Below are positions 5,570 to 13,465 of a stretch of 39,746 nucleotides of DNA, in pieces (position 1 is the stretch's first letter; each line of letters starts with the position of its first letter). This DNA comes from a virus, in IMG/VR virus record IMGVR_UViG_3300006805_000061, positions 1 through 39,746 of that record. One strand, given 5' to 3'. The translations under genes and the position numbers were made by a program. Below the pieces are notes generated by a model. That model was not told the origin of the DNA, made no database searches, and was given only the letters and a program-made list of their open reading frames with translations.

Positions 5570-6025
5570 ATGAATGAAAACAATCCGTATCTTCTACAAC
5601 CTACAGACGTTATCCCTTCTTTGGGTGATCTGTACAGGCCGCCAGCTGAGTTTAAGCAAGGTGAGTGGGCAGACGTTGCGACTATGATGGCAACATCAAA
5701 GGATCGTATGAATGTGATTATTCAAGAATGCCGTATGCCTGAGCGTTTCTTCCGTGTAGTGATTTTTCGTGAAGATATTACGCTTAAGGATGAACGCTTA
5801 CAGGCACTTCAAATTGCCAGCGGTGAAGGCGTTGAGGGTGTTGAAATCCTTGTTTTCTTAGCACACGCGGTCGCTAACGGTGTAATTGGTTTTTATAAAG
5901 CCGAAATGATCCGCGTTGATCTTAGTCGATGCCATCCATGCCTAGGGACAGGCGTAATTGATGGTTATAGCTGTATCGCTTGTGGCGGTACTGGCACAAC
6001 TCAGTACATGAAAACGTTGAACTAA
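5570..6025 (+). CDS. Phage protein with DnaJ-type CxxCxGxG repeats
   Basis: A 151-residue protein, first gene after the second operator-controlled promoter. Near the C-terminus are CHPCLGTG and CIACGGTG, two exact C-x2-C-x-G-x-G units as in the zinc centre of DnaJ and in several phage antitermination (Q-like) proteins. The N-terminal 110 residues are unrecognised (PSLGDLYRPPAEFKQGEW ... QIASGEGVEGVEILVFLAHA). Zinc binding is likely. A role in late-gene antitermination is possible from position and motif but unproven, because Q families are usually longer or different. Confidence 0.55.
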   Translation: MNENNPYLLQPTDVIPSLGDLYRPPAEFKQGEWADVATMMATSKDRMNVIIQECRMPERFFRVVIFREDITLKDERLQALQIASGEGVEGVEILVFLAHAVANGVIGFYKAEMIRVDLSRCHPCLGTGVIDGYSCIACGGTGTTQYMKTLN

Positions 6026-6041
6026 CTAACAGGTGGATGAA

Positions 6042-6398
6042 ATGCGCGAGTTACAACCTCGTACACTTGAATTCTTGGAAATCCTTAACGGTATGGAAGG
6101 CCGCAATAAGGTAGAGAAGGCCGATAAAATTGCCGCGCTCTTGGGCGTAACGTCCGATTATGTGCGGTGTTGGATGTGCGAGGGATCTAAAAAATATCCT
6201 CGCATTATTACACAGGCAAACTTAGACAAACTTAAACAAGCGTTGCTTGTTGGGTTTGTTGAAGCAAACGGCATTTGTAGTGTTGTTAACTACGAAGGCC
6301 GTGTTATTGATAGCTTTTTGAACATCTCGGTGGCGAAAGCTAAATACCCGATGAATAAAGGCATTATTGAATTAGAAACAGGCGCGAAAGCGCACTAA
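6042..6398 (+). CDS. Putative HTH protein
   Basis: A 118-residue protein from ATG 6042, with AGGTGG five bases upstream. A GTG nine bases earlier is possible but would put the start within that ribosome binding site. Residues about 22-45 (KVEKADKIAALLGVTSDYVR) read as a helix-turn-helix, a helix with A-L-L-G-V-T at the turn. A C-terminal segment (VNYEGRVIDSFLNISVAKAK) is unrecognised. It could be a transcription regulator of this operon or of late genes. The HTH assignment is by eye. Confidence 0.5.
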   Translation: MRELQPRTLEFLEILNGMEGRNKVEKADKIAALLGVTSDYVRCWMCEGSKKYPRIITQANLDKLKQALLVGFVEANGICSVVNYEGRVIDSFLNISVAKAKYPMNKGIIELETGAKAH

Positions 6399-6414
6399 CC
6401 CAGAGAGAAGCAAC

Positions 6415-7224
6415 ATGATTAAAGATGCCCAGCCAGATACTCCATACGAAGATGGTTTGTCGCCAATTATTGCCCGTGACACTTTGGCAAAAGATTTGCT
6501 TTTAGCATTGCTTGATGAAATTAAGCACCTGCCAGACGTTTGGCAGAAGATGTCTGCAATGAAGCAAGACGATGTTATTGAACGCCTACGCCGCCGAGTT
6601 GTTTACAACGTAGAAGCAGCTGTATCAATTATCGCTGCTGGCCAGCGCGTAACGATCAATGGCGTACTTGCACAAGTAACGTTAAAAGACGGCATTAAGG
6701 CCGTTTTTGAAATTCCCAAAGACCACCCAAACCGCCATCAATTTATGGATTGCTTAGGTAGCAGCTGCATGATTGTTGTTGCCGATTCCGATGCGTTAAC
6801 GGGCGATGTTGATAGCGTAAAAGGTGAGTCTGACCAACAATCGTTTTTTGATGATCGAGGCAAACGCGAAGTTGGCGATCCAGTCGGTAATGATGTGACA
6901 GGAAAAAGCAACGTACACCCTTTGGCTGGCATTAGTTTCAAACCCGATGAAGATGACAGTATCGTTGATGCCGAGTTTACCGAAGGGAATGATAATCCTC
7001 CGCTACAACCGGGTGATGACGGGTATGTCGCCCCATTAACCGATGAAAACGAATTACGCGACGCATTAAACGATCTTGGTACAGCAAGCAGTGAAGTAAA
7101 CCCGCTTGATGATGGCTTGCCACCAGCCGAAACTGATGCTAAGCCAAAGTTAAAGCCGCGCGGGAAGAAGCCTAAAGATACGGATCCTGCACCCGCAACA
7201 GATGATGATTTTGGAGCTAAATAA
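6415..7224 (+). CDS. Conserved-looking phage protein with acidic tail
   Basis: A 269-residue protein. The N-terminal ~135 residues look folded (LLLALLDEIKHLPDVWQKMS ... VVYNVEAAVSIIAAGQRVTI ... HQFMDCLGSSCMIVVADSDA). Residues 140-269 are Asp/Pro-rich low complexity (DEDDSIVDAEFTEGNDNPPL, then AKPKLKPRGKKPKDTDPAP). The layout of a folded head plus a long acidic, Pro/Lys-ended tail is typical of unstructured C-terminal extensions. No enzyme motif is visible. It sits between the HTH-like gene and a TTCG hairpin that may end this transcript. Confidence 0.55.
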   Translation: MIKDAQPDTPYEDGLSPIIARDTLAKDLLLALLDEIKHLPDVWQKMSAMKQDDVIERLRRRVVYNVEAAVSIIAAGQRVTINGVLAQVTLKDGIKAVFEIPKDHPNRHQFMDCLGSSCMIVVADSDALTGDVDSVKGESDQQSFFDDRGKREVGDPVGNDVTGKSNVHPLAGISFKPDEDDSIVDAEFTEGNDNPPLQPGDDGYVAPLTDENELRDALNDLGTASSEVNPLDDGLPPAETDAKPKLKPRGKKPKDTDPAPATDDDFGAK

Positions 7225-7226
7225 CC

Positions 7227-7514
7227 ATGAACACGCAGCCTGCCCACGAAGCGGCCGCCCCTTCGGGGGCTTTCGTTTTTGATTTGTTTGATGACTTTGT
7301 TGATGAAGGCGGCGATCAGGTAGATGCAGATGATGCTAATCCTGTTATCGAAGCCATTCAAAATAAGACAGAGGCAGAAATTCTTAATGTTCCGGGTATC
7401 CAGTCAGTAACAATCACGCACTTAAATGTTGAATCGCCTGATATGCGTGGCATTGAAATTGAATTTACTACTGGCCATCGTTGGTACACTTGGGGACGTA
7501 TCAAGTATATTTAG
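7227..7514 (+). CDS. Hypothetical acidic protein, 95 aa
   Basis: Starts MNTQPAHEAAAPSGAFVFDL two bases after the previous stop. The first ~40 residues are Ala/Asp-rich and partly encoded by a terminator-like hairpin (7257-7280). The C-terminal half (VPGIQSVTITHLNVESPDMR ... TTGHRWYTWGRIKYI) looks like a small beta domain. GGAG lies about 12 bases before the ATG, which is rather far. The start is uncertain, but the ORF fits the tight gene order here. No family recognised. Confidence 0.5.
   Translation: MNTQPAHEAAAPSGAFVFDLFDDFVDEGGDQVDADDANPVIEAIQNKTEAEILNVPGIQSVTITHLNVESPDMRGIEIEFTTGHRWYTWGRIKYI
7257..7280 (+). terminator. TTCG-loop hairpin with T-rich tail inside a coding start
   Basis: GCCCC-TTCG-GGGGC is followed by TTTCGTTTTT. 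This has the form of a Rho-independent terminator 33 bases after the stop of the gene ending at 7224, but it lies within the first codons of the gene at 7227. It may be an attenuator that lowers expression of the genes from 7227 on. Confidence 0.45.
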
Positions 7515-7526
7515 TTGGTGATTATT

Positions 7527-7964
7527 ATGAGTGCGCAGGGTAAAAAAGAAAGAAAAAGGCCGCTTGTCGATCACCTAACAACCTGCCAAACATGCCTAAT
7601 TAGTAACAAGTGGTTTTGCCCAGATGCCGAAGCAATGGGTAAAAAATACAAAGAGCATATAAATTCTATGCCAGCTAATGACGGTGACGCATTCCACGAA
7701 AATTTTATTAACGATGTTATCGCCTCGAGGGTAAAGCAATGGTTGACTGGAAATCACGATTCGCAAATAGCGGCGTTAAAAAATGTTCGAGTAGCAAAGA
7801 CAGTCGTTATACAAGCCTGCGATATTCCGCCAGAAGCGGCACTAGCTGGCGGTAAAACACTTGAGGCGTGGCTAAAATTGTATGCACTGGCAAGTGGCAT
7901 ACAGGGCAAGTTTAAGACCAATCATTATTTTGATGGCAGTGTCATGTTGAGTGAAGAATTATGA
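7527..7964 (+). CDS. Hypothetical phage protein, 145 aa
   Basis: Read from ATG 7527 (GGTGA upstream). It starts MSAQGKKERKRPLVDHLTTC, with CQTC and a later Cys (NKWFCPD) that could form a small metal site. The rest appears helical (DVIASRVKQWLTGNHDSQIA ... AWLKLYALASGIQG). Its stop overlaps the next ATG as ATGA, so the pair is coupled. No family recognised. Confidence 0.5.
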   Translation: MSAQGKKERKRPLVDHLTTCQTCLISNKWFCPDAEAMGKKYKEHINSMPANDGDAFHENFINDVIASRVKQWLTGNHDSQIAALKNVRVAKTVVIQACDIPPEAALAGGKTLEAWLKLYALASGIQGKFKTNHYFDGSVMLSEEL

Positions 7965-8233
7965 GCGACAAAGAGCAAAAAACGTGGTCATTCTTATTGT
8001 TTGTAGGTGGGCCAGCTGATGGTAAGCGTATTAGCGTTGATGATGCTATGCAAGAGTATCAATTTTTTAATCCCGATCAAGACAACCCTACTCAGTGCGC
8101 GGTAGTCATTTATCGCCGAGCTATTTTTTATGGCTCAGATAATAAAACCCGTTTATATGTCATGGCTGTTGATTCTATGACTCCAATTGGTGTTTTGCAT
8201 GAGTTGATAACTGGCTATAAACAACCAATATAA
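7961..8233 (+). CDS. Small hypothetical phage protein, 90 aa
   Basis: Starts MSDKEQKTWSFLLFVGGPAD. The FVGGPADGKRI segment near the N-terminus followed by a beta-rich region (CAVVIYRRAIFYGSDNKTRL) is a layout seen in short phage proteins annotated only as hypothetical. It is coupled to the previous gene by ATGA. Function unknown. The next gene begins 88 bases downstream, and that gap is AT-rich with no clear promoter. Confidence 0.5.
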   Translation: MSDKEQKTWSFLLFVGGPADGKRISVDDAMQEYQFFNPDQDNPTQCAVVIYRRAIFYGSDNKTRLYVMAVDSMTPIGVLHELITGYKQPI

Positions 8234-8321
8234 GAATAAAATAAACATCCTGCACAATCTCAAAAAATCCGCTAATCTAAGCAGCAATAGCCATGCAATC
8301 AAATCAACTGGAGTCATAGAA

Positions 8322-8675
8322 ATGGCACTTCACAAAATAACGCCAAAAAATAAAAGCGTAGTACTTATTGCCGCAACAACCTCAGCGGTTGCAGCAGCTG
8401 GTGATGCTACTGACATTGAGTATGAACTCTTACCAGATTGCCAATATACGTTTGTTGCTAGTACTGGCATGGCTACTGGTGAATACGTTAAATGTGAAAT
8501 CTACGATAATTCAAAAGCAGCATTCCAAAAGTTTAATTTTGGTGGCAGTGAGTTTATTTTAGAAGCAGGGTGCGAAGTCGTTAATGTTAGAGATACCGCT
8601 GGCGTATTAAGAATTACAAAAACAGCAACAGTAGCGTCTGTTGGCGCGTCTGTTACTTATACTGGGGGCAATTAA
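8322..8675 (+). CDS. Hypothetical small beta-rich protein, possibly virion-associated
   Basis: A 117-residue protein, MALHKITPKNKSVVLIAATT, Ala/Thr/Val-rich with alternating hydrophobic beta strands and few charges, ending VASVGASVTYTGGN. TGGAG lies before the ATG. This composition resembles phage decoration or fibre-accessory proteins, and the next gene has a similar character. I cannot assign a family. Confidence 0.5.
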   Translation: MALHKITPKNKSVVLIAATTSAVAAAGDATDIEYELLPDCQYTFVASTGMATGEYVKCEIYDNSKAAFQKFNFGGSEFILEAGCEVVNVRDTAGVLRITKTATVASVGASVTYTGGN

Positions 8676-8676
8676 G

Positions 8677-9228
8677 ATGTCGATCACAGGACTAAAAAGT
8701 AAAGTTACTGTAAATGATGTGTCTAAGGCTAACCCATTGCCAACTGCTTTTGATGCTAAATCTTCTCTTATTCAAGCGGTAATTGAAGGAATGAACTTCT
8801 ACTATAGTGTTACTGCTCCTGGAGTCTTCGCAAGATACACCGCAGTTCAGTTATGGAATCCTGCTGATTCTGGTGTGGTTATCATTGTTGCCCAAATCAA
8901 TGGTTATAATTCAACGGGAACAATGACTTGGACAAGGATTAAATCAACTACTCAGTTAGCTACGTTGGGTGGTTATTCCCAGAATAACAATTTTGGTAGT
9001 GCAATAACCTCGAAATTAAAATTGTATTATGGGGCTCTTACGAGCTTGACTGTCGCTAATGATTTCGGTAAGCCCTCAATCACAACAACGGGCGGAACTG
9101 GTTCAGCTGCTACGAACGGATCGTATGTCTTGTATCCAGGACAGGGAATGCAGTTGGAAGGAAACACCCTTAATGTGGGTATGACCTTAATTGGAAACGT
9201 CACAGAAATTCCACTGGCTAATTTTTAA
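8677..9228 (+). CDS. Hypothetical beta-rich protein, possibly virion-associated
   Basis: A 183-residue protein from ATG 8677 (the longer in-frame start lies inside the previous gene). It starts MSITGLKSKVTVNDVSKANP and contains many Ser/Thr/Gly and beta-strand segments (YTAVQLWNPADSGVVIIVAQ ... GTGSAATNGSYVLYPGQGMQ). The GSYVLYPGQGMQLEGNTLNV region resembles statements of jelly-roll-like phage surface proteins, but no family is certain. It starts one base after the previous stop. Confidence 0.5.
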   Translation: MSITGLKSKVTVNDVSKANPLPTAFDAKSSLIQAVIEGMNFYYSVTAPGVFARYTAVQLWNPADSGVVIIVAQINGYNSTGTMTWTRIKSTTQLATLGGYSQNNNFGSAITSKLKLYYGALTSLTVANDFGKPSITTTGGTGSAATNGSYVLYPGQGMQLEGNTLNVGMTLIGNVTEIPLANF

Positions 9229-9239
9229 GTGAGTTTATT

Positions 9240-9407
9240 ATGGCTTTAGTTTCTGTAGTAATCCCTGTTGATTCAGGTTTTGAAGCGGATATGCAGGCGT
9301 TTTGCGATTTACACCCCTTGCTAACACTTTCAGACATTCGTGTTTGTAGGGTTAGTGATACAAATGGCATCTATATTGTTTACGATAACACGAAAGAATT
9401 TGAATAA
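9240..9407 (+). CDS. Small hypothetical protein, 55 aa
   Basis: MALVSVVIPVDSGFEADMQA, then FCDLHPLLTLSDIRVCRVSD and a short tail ending TKEFE. It starts 11 bases after the preceding gene and ends 23 bases before a Rho-independent terminator, so it is the last gene of this transcript. The ribosome binding site (GTGAG) is modest. No family recognised. Position and codon pattern support a real gene. Confidence 0.5.
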   Translation: MALVSVVIPVDSGFEADMQAFCDLHPLLTLSDIRVCRVSDTNGIYIVYDNTKEFE

Positions 9408-9430
9408 TTACGTCTCTGACGAAATTATCT

Positions 9431-9455
9431 AAAGCCGCCTTCGGGCGGTTTTTTA
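9431..9455 (+). terminator. Rho-independent terminator
   Basis: AAAG-CCGCC-TTCG-GGCGG-TTTTTT is a 5-bp GC stem extended by A/T pairs, with a TTCG tetraloop and a T-run, directly after the small gene ending at 9407. It ends the operon that begins at the 5497-5542 promoter. Confidence 0.85.
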
Positions 9456-9479
9456 TTGATATATTGATATGAGATTTTT

Positions 9480-9581
9480 ATGTTAAAAATGGCATTCAGA
9501 TGCGCGCTAATCCCGCTGTTTATCGTTCTTGCTGTCGCAACAATCGCAGTATGGTTTTTAATTCCTGAAAATAAGCCATAA
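9480..9581 (+). CDS. Tiny single-pass membrane peptide, 33 aa
   Basis: MLKMAFRCALIPLFIVLAVA, then TIAVWFLIPENKP. One hydrophobic segment covers about residues 8-28, with a basic N-terminus. It lies between two terminators and may be expressed alone. The ribosome binding site is weak. It could be a lysis-related or exclusion peptide, but nothing proves this. Confidence 0.4.
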   Translation: MLKMAFRCALIPLFIVLAVATIAVWFLIPENKP

Positions 9582-9582
9582 A

Positions 9583-9604
9583 AAACCCCACTTTCGCGGG
9601 GTTT
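9583..9604 (+). terminator. Rho-independent terminator
   Basis: AAACCCC and GGGGTTT form a 7-bp stem around ACTTTCGC, starting two bases after the stop of the 33-residue peptide and followed by TCTCT. A weak T-tract suggests moderate or bidirectional termination. Confidence 0.65.
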
Positions 9605-9608
9605 CTCT

Positions 9609-9628
9609 GCTTGCCGATGCTTGCCGAT
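9609..9628. repeat. Tandem 10-bp direct repeat
   Basis: GCTTGCCGAT occurs twice back to back (9609-9618 and 9619-9628), between the terminators and the packaging genes. It could be part of a control or packaging site, but two copies alone do not prove a function. Confidence 0.4.
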
Positions 9629-9649
9629 AGCACCTAAGCACGAGGAAAA

Positions 9650-9751
9650 ACAATCATAAAACAATATCAAGCAGTTGGCTACTATCAGCATCAACAATCA
9701 TTTTGTGATTGTCTATGTCCTCCACACGCGCTATAAAGCAAATAACAATCA
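9650..9751. promoter_or_regulatory. Cluster of ACAATCA boxes upstream of the packaging operon
   Basis: ACAATCA occurs at 9650-9656, 9694-9700 and 9745-9751, and its complement TGATTGT at 9706-9712. The middle pair forms ACAATCA-TTTTG-TGATTGT, a perfect inverted repeat. The cluster lies directly before the HTH gene at 9780. It is a candidate operator or late-control region. No convincing -35/-10 pair is evident in this gap. Confidence 0.4.
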
Positions 9752-9779
9752 CCAGACGTACTAACACAAGAAAACCGCC

Positions 9780-9980
9780 ATGAGTAAAGACGAAAAACAC
9801 ATAAAAACTTTTAGGCTATCGTCTGGATTAACGCAAGATGGTGCGCGCTTAGTGATGGAGTGCTCTTATTCGTGCTGGCAAAAATGGGAGCAGGGCATAA
9901 ACCCTATGCCGCCATACGCGCTAAATTATTTTTTACTGTTGACTAACCAACACCCTACTAAAAAAATTGTCGAGAAATAA
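9780..9980 (+). CDS. Small HTH protein (XRE-like)
   Basis: A 66-residue protein. FRLSSGLTQDGARLVMECSY, then SCWQKWEQGINPMPPYALNY, fits the short helix-turn-helix family with S-G-L-T-Q...W-Q-x-W-E-x-G-x-x-P-M-P found in many phages. LTQDGARLVMECSYSCWQKW is the HTH itself. It lies next to the ACAATCA cluster and ahead of the ParB-methyltransferase and terminase genes, so it may regulate them or itself. Confidence 0.65.
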   Translation: MSKDEKHIKTFRLSSGLTQDGARLVMECSYSCWQKWEQGINPMPPYALNYFLLLTNQHPTKKIVEK

Positions 9981-9981
9981 A

Positions 9982-11409
9982 ATGGCTAAGCAAAGCAATC
10001 AATGGCGCAATCGGATCATTGGCCAAGGTGAAGAATCTCCAGAACAGCTTTTGGCTAACCCAAACAACTGGCGCGTACACGGCGACAGCCAAAAACAAGC
10101 AATGACAGGCGTGTTAAATGAGGTCGGCTATGTGCAAAACGTTATTGTTAATCAGCGCACAGGCTACATTGTCGATGGCCATCTACGAGTAGGTCTAGCA
10201 CTCAAGGCGGGCCAGCTTAAAGTACCAGTCGTGTACGTTGACTTAAGCGACGATGAAGAGGCTGTAATACTTGCCACTTTTGACCCAATCAGCGCGATGG
10301 CCACAACCGATCAAGAAATGCTTACGCAACTAATAAGTGACATTGATGTCAACGACCAAAATCTGCAAACATTTCTTAATGAACTATCTGGCCAGCCTGC
10401 TATTGATCCCGTCACCGATGGTGAGGTCGATGATGACGTTATCCCTGCTGTTCGTGAAAGTGCAGTTAGTAAAAAAGGCGATATGTGGATCATGGGCGAG
10501 CATCGTTTATTTGTTGGTGATAGCACGAGTAAAGATGATGTTTCTTTTTTGATGGGCAATGAACAAGCAGACTTATTGATAACGGATCCACCTTATAACG
10601 TGTCGTATGGCGACAAAAATGCCAGCTTAAATAAAAATGACGGTGGTAAACGCATTGAGCAGAACATTAAAAATGATGTGATGAGCGTTACTGATTTTCT
10701 CATGTTTCTAAAAGATTTTTACCAAGCTGCTTTTAATGTTTCCCGCCCCGGTGCTTGCTTTTACGTCTTCTATCCAGACTCAGAAACAGAAGCTTTTCAC
10801 CTGTCCGCAAAGATGGCCATGTGGAAAATATCGCAGGTGCTGGTGTGGGTGAAGAATAACCACGTCTTAAGTCCAAAAGACTATAACCCACGGCATGAGC
10901 CAATCGTTTACGGATGGAAAGAAGGCGCAGGGCATTACTACTGCAAAGACTTTAGCCAGACAACGGTGATTGATGACACGAAAGACTTGAAAAAGATGTC
11001 GCGCGCCGAGCTGGAAACACTTTGCCAGAGCCTTATTCAATCAGCTATGCACTCTGTCATACATGAAGATAAGCCAGCAAAGGCAGAGCTACATCCGACT
11101 ATGAAGCCAGTACGACTAATTCAAAAACTGGTGATGAACAGCACTAAGCGCGGTGAAATTGTGCTTGATTGCTTTGGAGGATCAGGCACAACGTTGATTG
11201 CTTGCCAAAAAACAGGACGCAAAGCACGATTGATTGAACTTGATGAGCACTATGCAGACGTGATTGTTAGAAGATGGCAAGATTGGACAGGCATGATTGC
11301 TCTACATGCTGAGGAAAATGCAAGCTTTGAAGATATTGCAATCAAACGTACAGGCAAGCCACCAAAGCAGCTTAAACAAGAGCGTATTGCCACCCAGAAT
11401 AACAAATGA
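9982..11409 (+). CDS. ParB-like/DNA methyltransferase fusion
   Basis: A 475-residue protein from ATG 9982, one base after the preceding stop. Residues ~20-105 form a ParB/Srx-like domain (NPNNWRVHGDSQKQA ... GYIVDGHLRVGLAL). Residues ~165-450 form a beta-class N4/N6 DNA methyltransferase: GDST, DPPY at 202-205 (catalytic), HPTMKPV, and the AdoMet-binding FGGSGTT at 398-404. The DPPY-before-FGGSG order defines the beta class. Such fusions are often found just upstream of phage terminase genes and may modify phage DNA against host restriction. The methylated base cannot be read from sequence. Confidence 0.85.
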   Translation: MAKQSNQWRNRIIGQGEESPEQLLANPNNWRVHGDSQKQAMTGVLNEVGYVQNVIVNQRTGYIVDGHLRVGLALKAGQLKVPVVYVDLSDDEEAVILATFDPISAMATTDQEMLTQLISDIDVNDQNLQTFLNELSGQPAIDPVTDGEVDDDVIPAVRESAVSKKGDMWIMGEHRLFVGDSTSKDDVSFLMGNEQADLLITDPPYNVSYGDKNASLNKNDGGKRIEQNIKNDVMSVTDFLMFLKDFYQAAFNVSRPGACFYVFYPDSETEAFHLSAKMAMWKISQVLVWVKNNHVLSPKDYNPRHEPIVYGWKEGAGHYYCKDFSQTTVIDDTKDLKKMSRAELETLCQSLIQSAMHSVIHEDKPAKAELHPTMKPVRLIQKLVMNSTKRGEIVLDCFGGSGTTLIACQKTGRKARLIELDEHYADVIVRRWQDWTGMIALHAEENASFEDIAIKRTGKPPKQLKQERIATQNNK

Positions 11410-11420
11410 AGGGGTGAACC

Positions 11421-11864
11421 ATGGCCAGATGTAAAACAAGCAGTCCAAAGCTAACAACCGCAGAACGTCGCCTAAAGGCTTTTGAATTGCGTAAGCTTGC
11501 ATACACATACGAGCAAATCGGTACAGCACTCGGTATAAGTAAACAATCAGCACATAGCCTTGTTGTTGACTATCTTAAAAATGTAGAAGCCAAAACAGAA
11601 GAAGCTGCGTCGGAAGTGAAGCAGTTAGAGCTTTTGCGTTTAGATGGAATGCTGCAAAAAGCCTTAACCATGGCCAATAACGGCGACTTAAAAGCCATGG
11701 ATCGTGTATTAAGAATAATGATTCGTCGTTCTGAGTTGTTAGGACTGGATGCACCTAAAAAGATTGCCCCAACAGATCCAGAGGGCAACGCCTTAGGCGG
11801 TGGCGGTGGCCTTGCTTCATTGTTGCGCGATGCAGAAAAACTAAAAAGCCAGAATGATGAATGA
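11421..11864 (+). CDS. Terminase small subunit
   Basis: A 147-residue protein. The N-terminal HTH (AYTYEQIGTALGISKQSAHS) is followed by helices and a glycine-rich linker (GNALGGGGG) before the C-terminal helix. This layout of DNA-binding domain plus oligomerisation helices suits a small terminase, which recognises the packaging site and recruits the large subunit. The position immediately before the large terminase, with an ATGA overlap, supports the call. Confidence 0.8.
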   Translation: MARCKTSSPKLTTAERRLKAFELRKLAYTYEQIGTALGISKQSAHSLVVDYLKNVEAKTEEAASEVKQLELLRLDGMLQKALTMANNGDLKAMDRVLRIMIRRSELLGLDAPKKIAPTDPEGNALGGGGGLASLLRDAEKLKSQNDE

Positions 11865-13465
11865 GAAAAGCTCAGAAGATAGCAGCCCCAACACCAGAGC
11901 AGATTTATGCCTACGTCCGCCTTCGCGAATTGTGGACAGATGACCCTGTACGCTATGTGATAGAACGCTTTGGCATGAGGCCATCATGGCAACAGCGAAA
12001 ACTCTTAGAAGCGATGATCCCAGAGGGGGCAAAAGTTACCTGTCGAGCTGGGCACGGTGTTGGCAAGACTGGTGCAACTTCTGGCGCAATCGCATGGTTT
12101 TTAGAAACTAGGGATTACGCACGGGTGCCATGCACCGCACCTACAAGTCATCAATTGCGCGATGTGCTATGGGCTGAGATTAACAAATGGGCGCGTAAGT
12201 CAGCAGAGTTAAGCCAGCGGCGCGGTGATCATCCACGCTTCTGGCTTAACAACCTTTTTACTTTCACCAACGAGCGCATTTACGACCAGTCAGCACCTAA
12301 AGAGTGGTTTGCTATTGCCCGTACCAGTGGCCGCGATAATCCCGACGCTTTGCAAGGGTTCCATAGCTCCGATGTGATACTTAGCGAGGACGGATTTAGC
12401 CTTGCCGAAGGATCAGACGAACGCGGTAAGATTTTATTTATTGTGGAAGAAGCGTCGGGTGTTTACGAAAAAGTTTTCGAGGTAGCCGAGGGTGCATTAT
12501 CAAGCCATGGCGCACGTTTATTACTGATTGGAAACCCTACGCGCCTATCAGGATATTTTCATCGTTCGCATCATCAAGATAGGGCTGAATTTACAGCCTT
12601 GCACTTTAAGTCCAGTGAATCACCGCTTGCGGATCCAGACTATCGCAAAAAGTTAGTTAGGCAATATGGCGAAGGATCAAACGTAGTTCGCGTGCGGTCG
12701 GATGGTGAATTTCCGAAGCAAGAAGATGATGTTCTTATCAGTTTAGAGCATACCGAGCCTTGCATACATCGTGATCCTTATGATGATGACAACGATAGTG
12801 ACATTCGTTTGGGGGCAGACGTTGCGCGTTATGGTGATGACCGAGTGGCGTTGTTCATACGGCAAGGTAAAAACCTACTCCATGGAGAAATTCACGCAAA
12901 GCAAGCAACTACTACCACAACAGGCCAAATTGTTAATTTAGCCCTAGCCTTTGGCTCTAAAAAGATATTTATTGATGGTGTCGGCATGGGGGCTGGCGTG
13001 GTTGATGGCGTGCGCGAGGCAAGAGACTTAGGAATTTTACCTGCAGACACATTGATCATTGACGTTCAAGCAGCTGCGTCGGCACCCGTGCGCGAAAATC
13101 CGTATCGAGAAAAGGATCAAATGGTCGAAGCGCAGGGAGAAAAGATGCGCGATTATCTATGGCTAGAAGGCAAGCAATGGATTGAGAATGAAGCTCCAAG
13201 CTTTGCTATGCTAGATCCTGAGATAGCAGAAGATTTAACGGCAGAATTGACATTGCCAAAATACAAAATCGGCTCAAACGGAAAGCTTAAAGTCGAGTCT
13301 AAAGATGAGATGAAGGTTCGTTTACGCAAAACAGCCAGTAACCCACGTTCGCCAGACTTAGCCGATGCCGTACTTTTAACGTTTGCGCCAGTAACAGACA
13401 ATAGCAACACACTAATACTACCTGCGTCATTGACGCGAGATTCAAGTTTTTGGAGTCCATCATAA
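11861..13465 (+). CDS. Terminase large subunit
   Basis: A 534-residue packaging motor and nuclease. Walker A is AGHGVGKT at 63-70, and Walker B is ILFIVEEAS (191-199) with the catalytic Glu pair. The RNase-H-like nuclease domain shows D320 (LGADVARYGDD), D372 (FIDGVGMGAG) and D499/D502 (SPDLADAVLL). Between the ATPase signature GFHSSDVIL and Walker B there is a short extra acidic stretch (SEDGFSLAEGSDERGK). The length is typical. It acts with the small subunit and portal to cut and package DNA. Confidence 0.93.
   Translation: MRKAQKIAAPTPEQIYAYVRLRELWTDDPVRYVIERFGMRPSWQQRKLLEAMIPEGAKVTCRAGHGVGKTGATSGAIAWFLETRDYARVPCTAPTSHQLRDVLWAEINKWARKSAELSQRRGDHPRFWLNNLFTFTNERIYDQSAPKEWFAIARTSGRDNPDALQGFHSSDVILSEDGFSLAEGSDERGKILFIVEEASGVYEKVFEVAEGALSSHGARLLLIGNPTRLSGYFHRSHHQDRAEFTALHFKSSESPLADPDYRKKLVRQYGEGSNVVRVRSDGEFPKQEDDVLISLEHTEPCIHRDPYDDDNDSDIRLGADVARYGDDRVALFIRQGKNLLHGEIHAKQATTTTTGQIVNLALAFGSKKIFIDGVGMGAGVVDGVREARDLGILPADTLIIDVQAAASAPVRENPYREKDQMVEAQGEKMRDYLWLEGKQWIENEAPSFAMLDPEIAEDLTAELTLPKYKIGSNGKLKVESKDEMKVRLRKTASNPRSPDLADAVLLTFAPVTDNSNTLILPASLTRDSSFWSPS

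Noticed and set aside
6738-7361. Minus-strand ORF of 207 codons
   Set aside because: It is antisense to two genes, Ser/Pro/Gly-rich, and shows no domain; a mirror of the acidic coding strand.
9425-9697. Minus-strand ORF of 90 codons
   Set aside because: It crosses both terminators and a small plus-strand gene; the N- and C-termini come from hairpin sequence.
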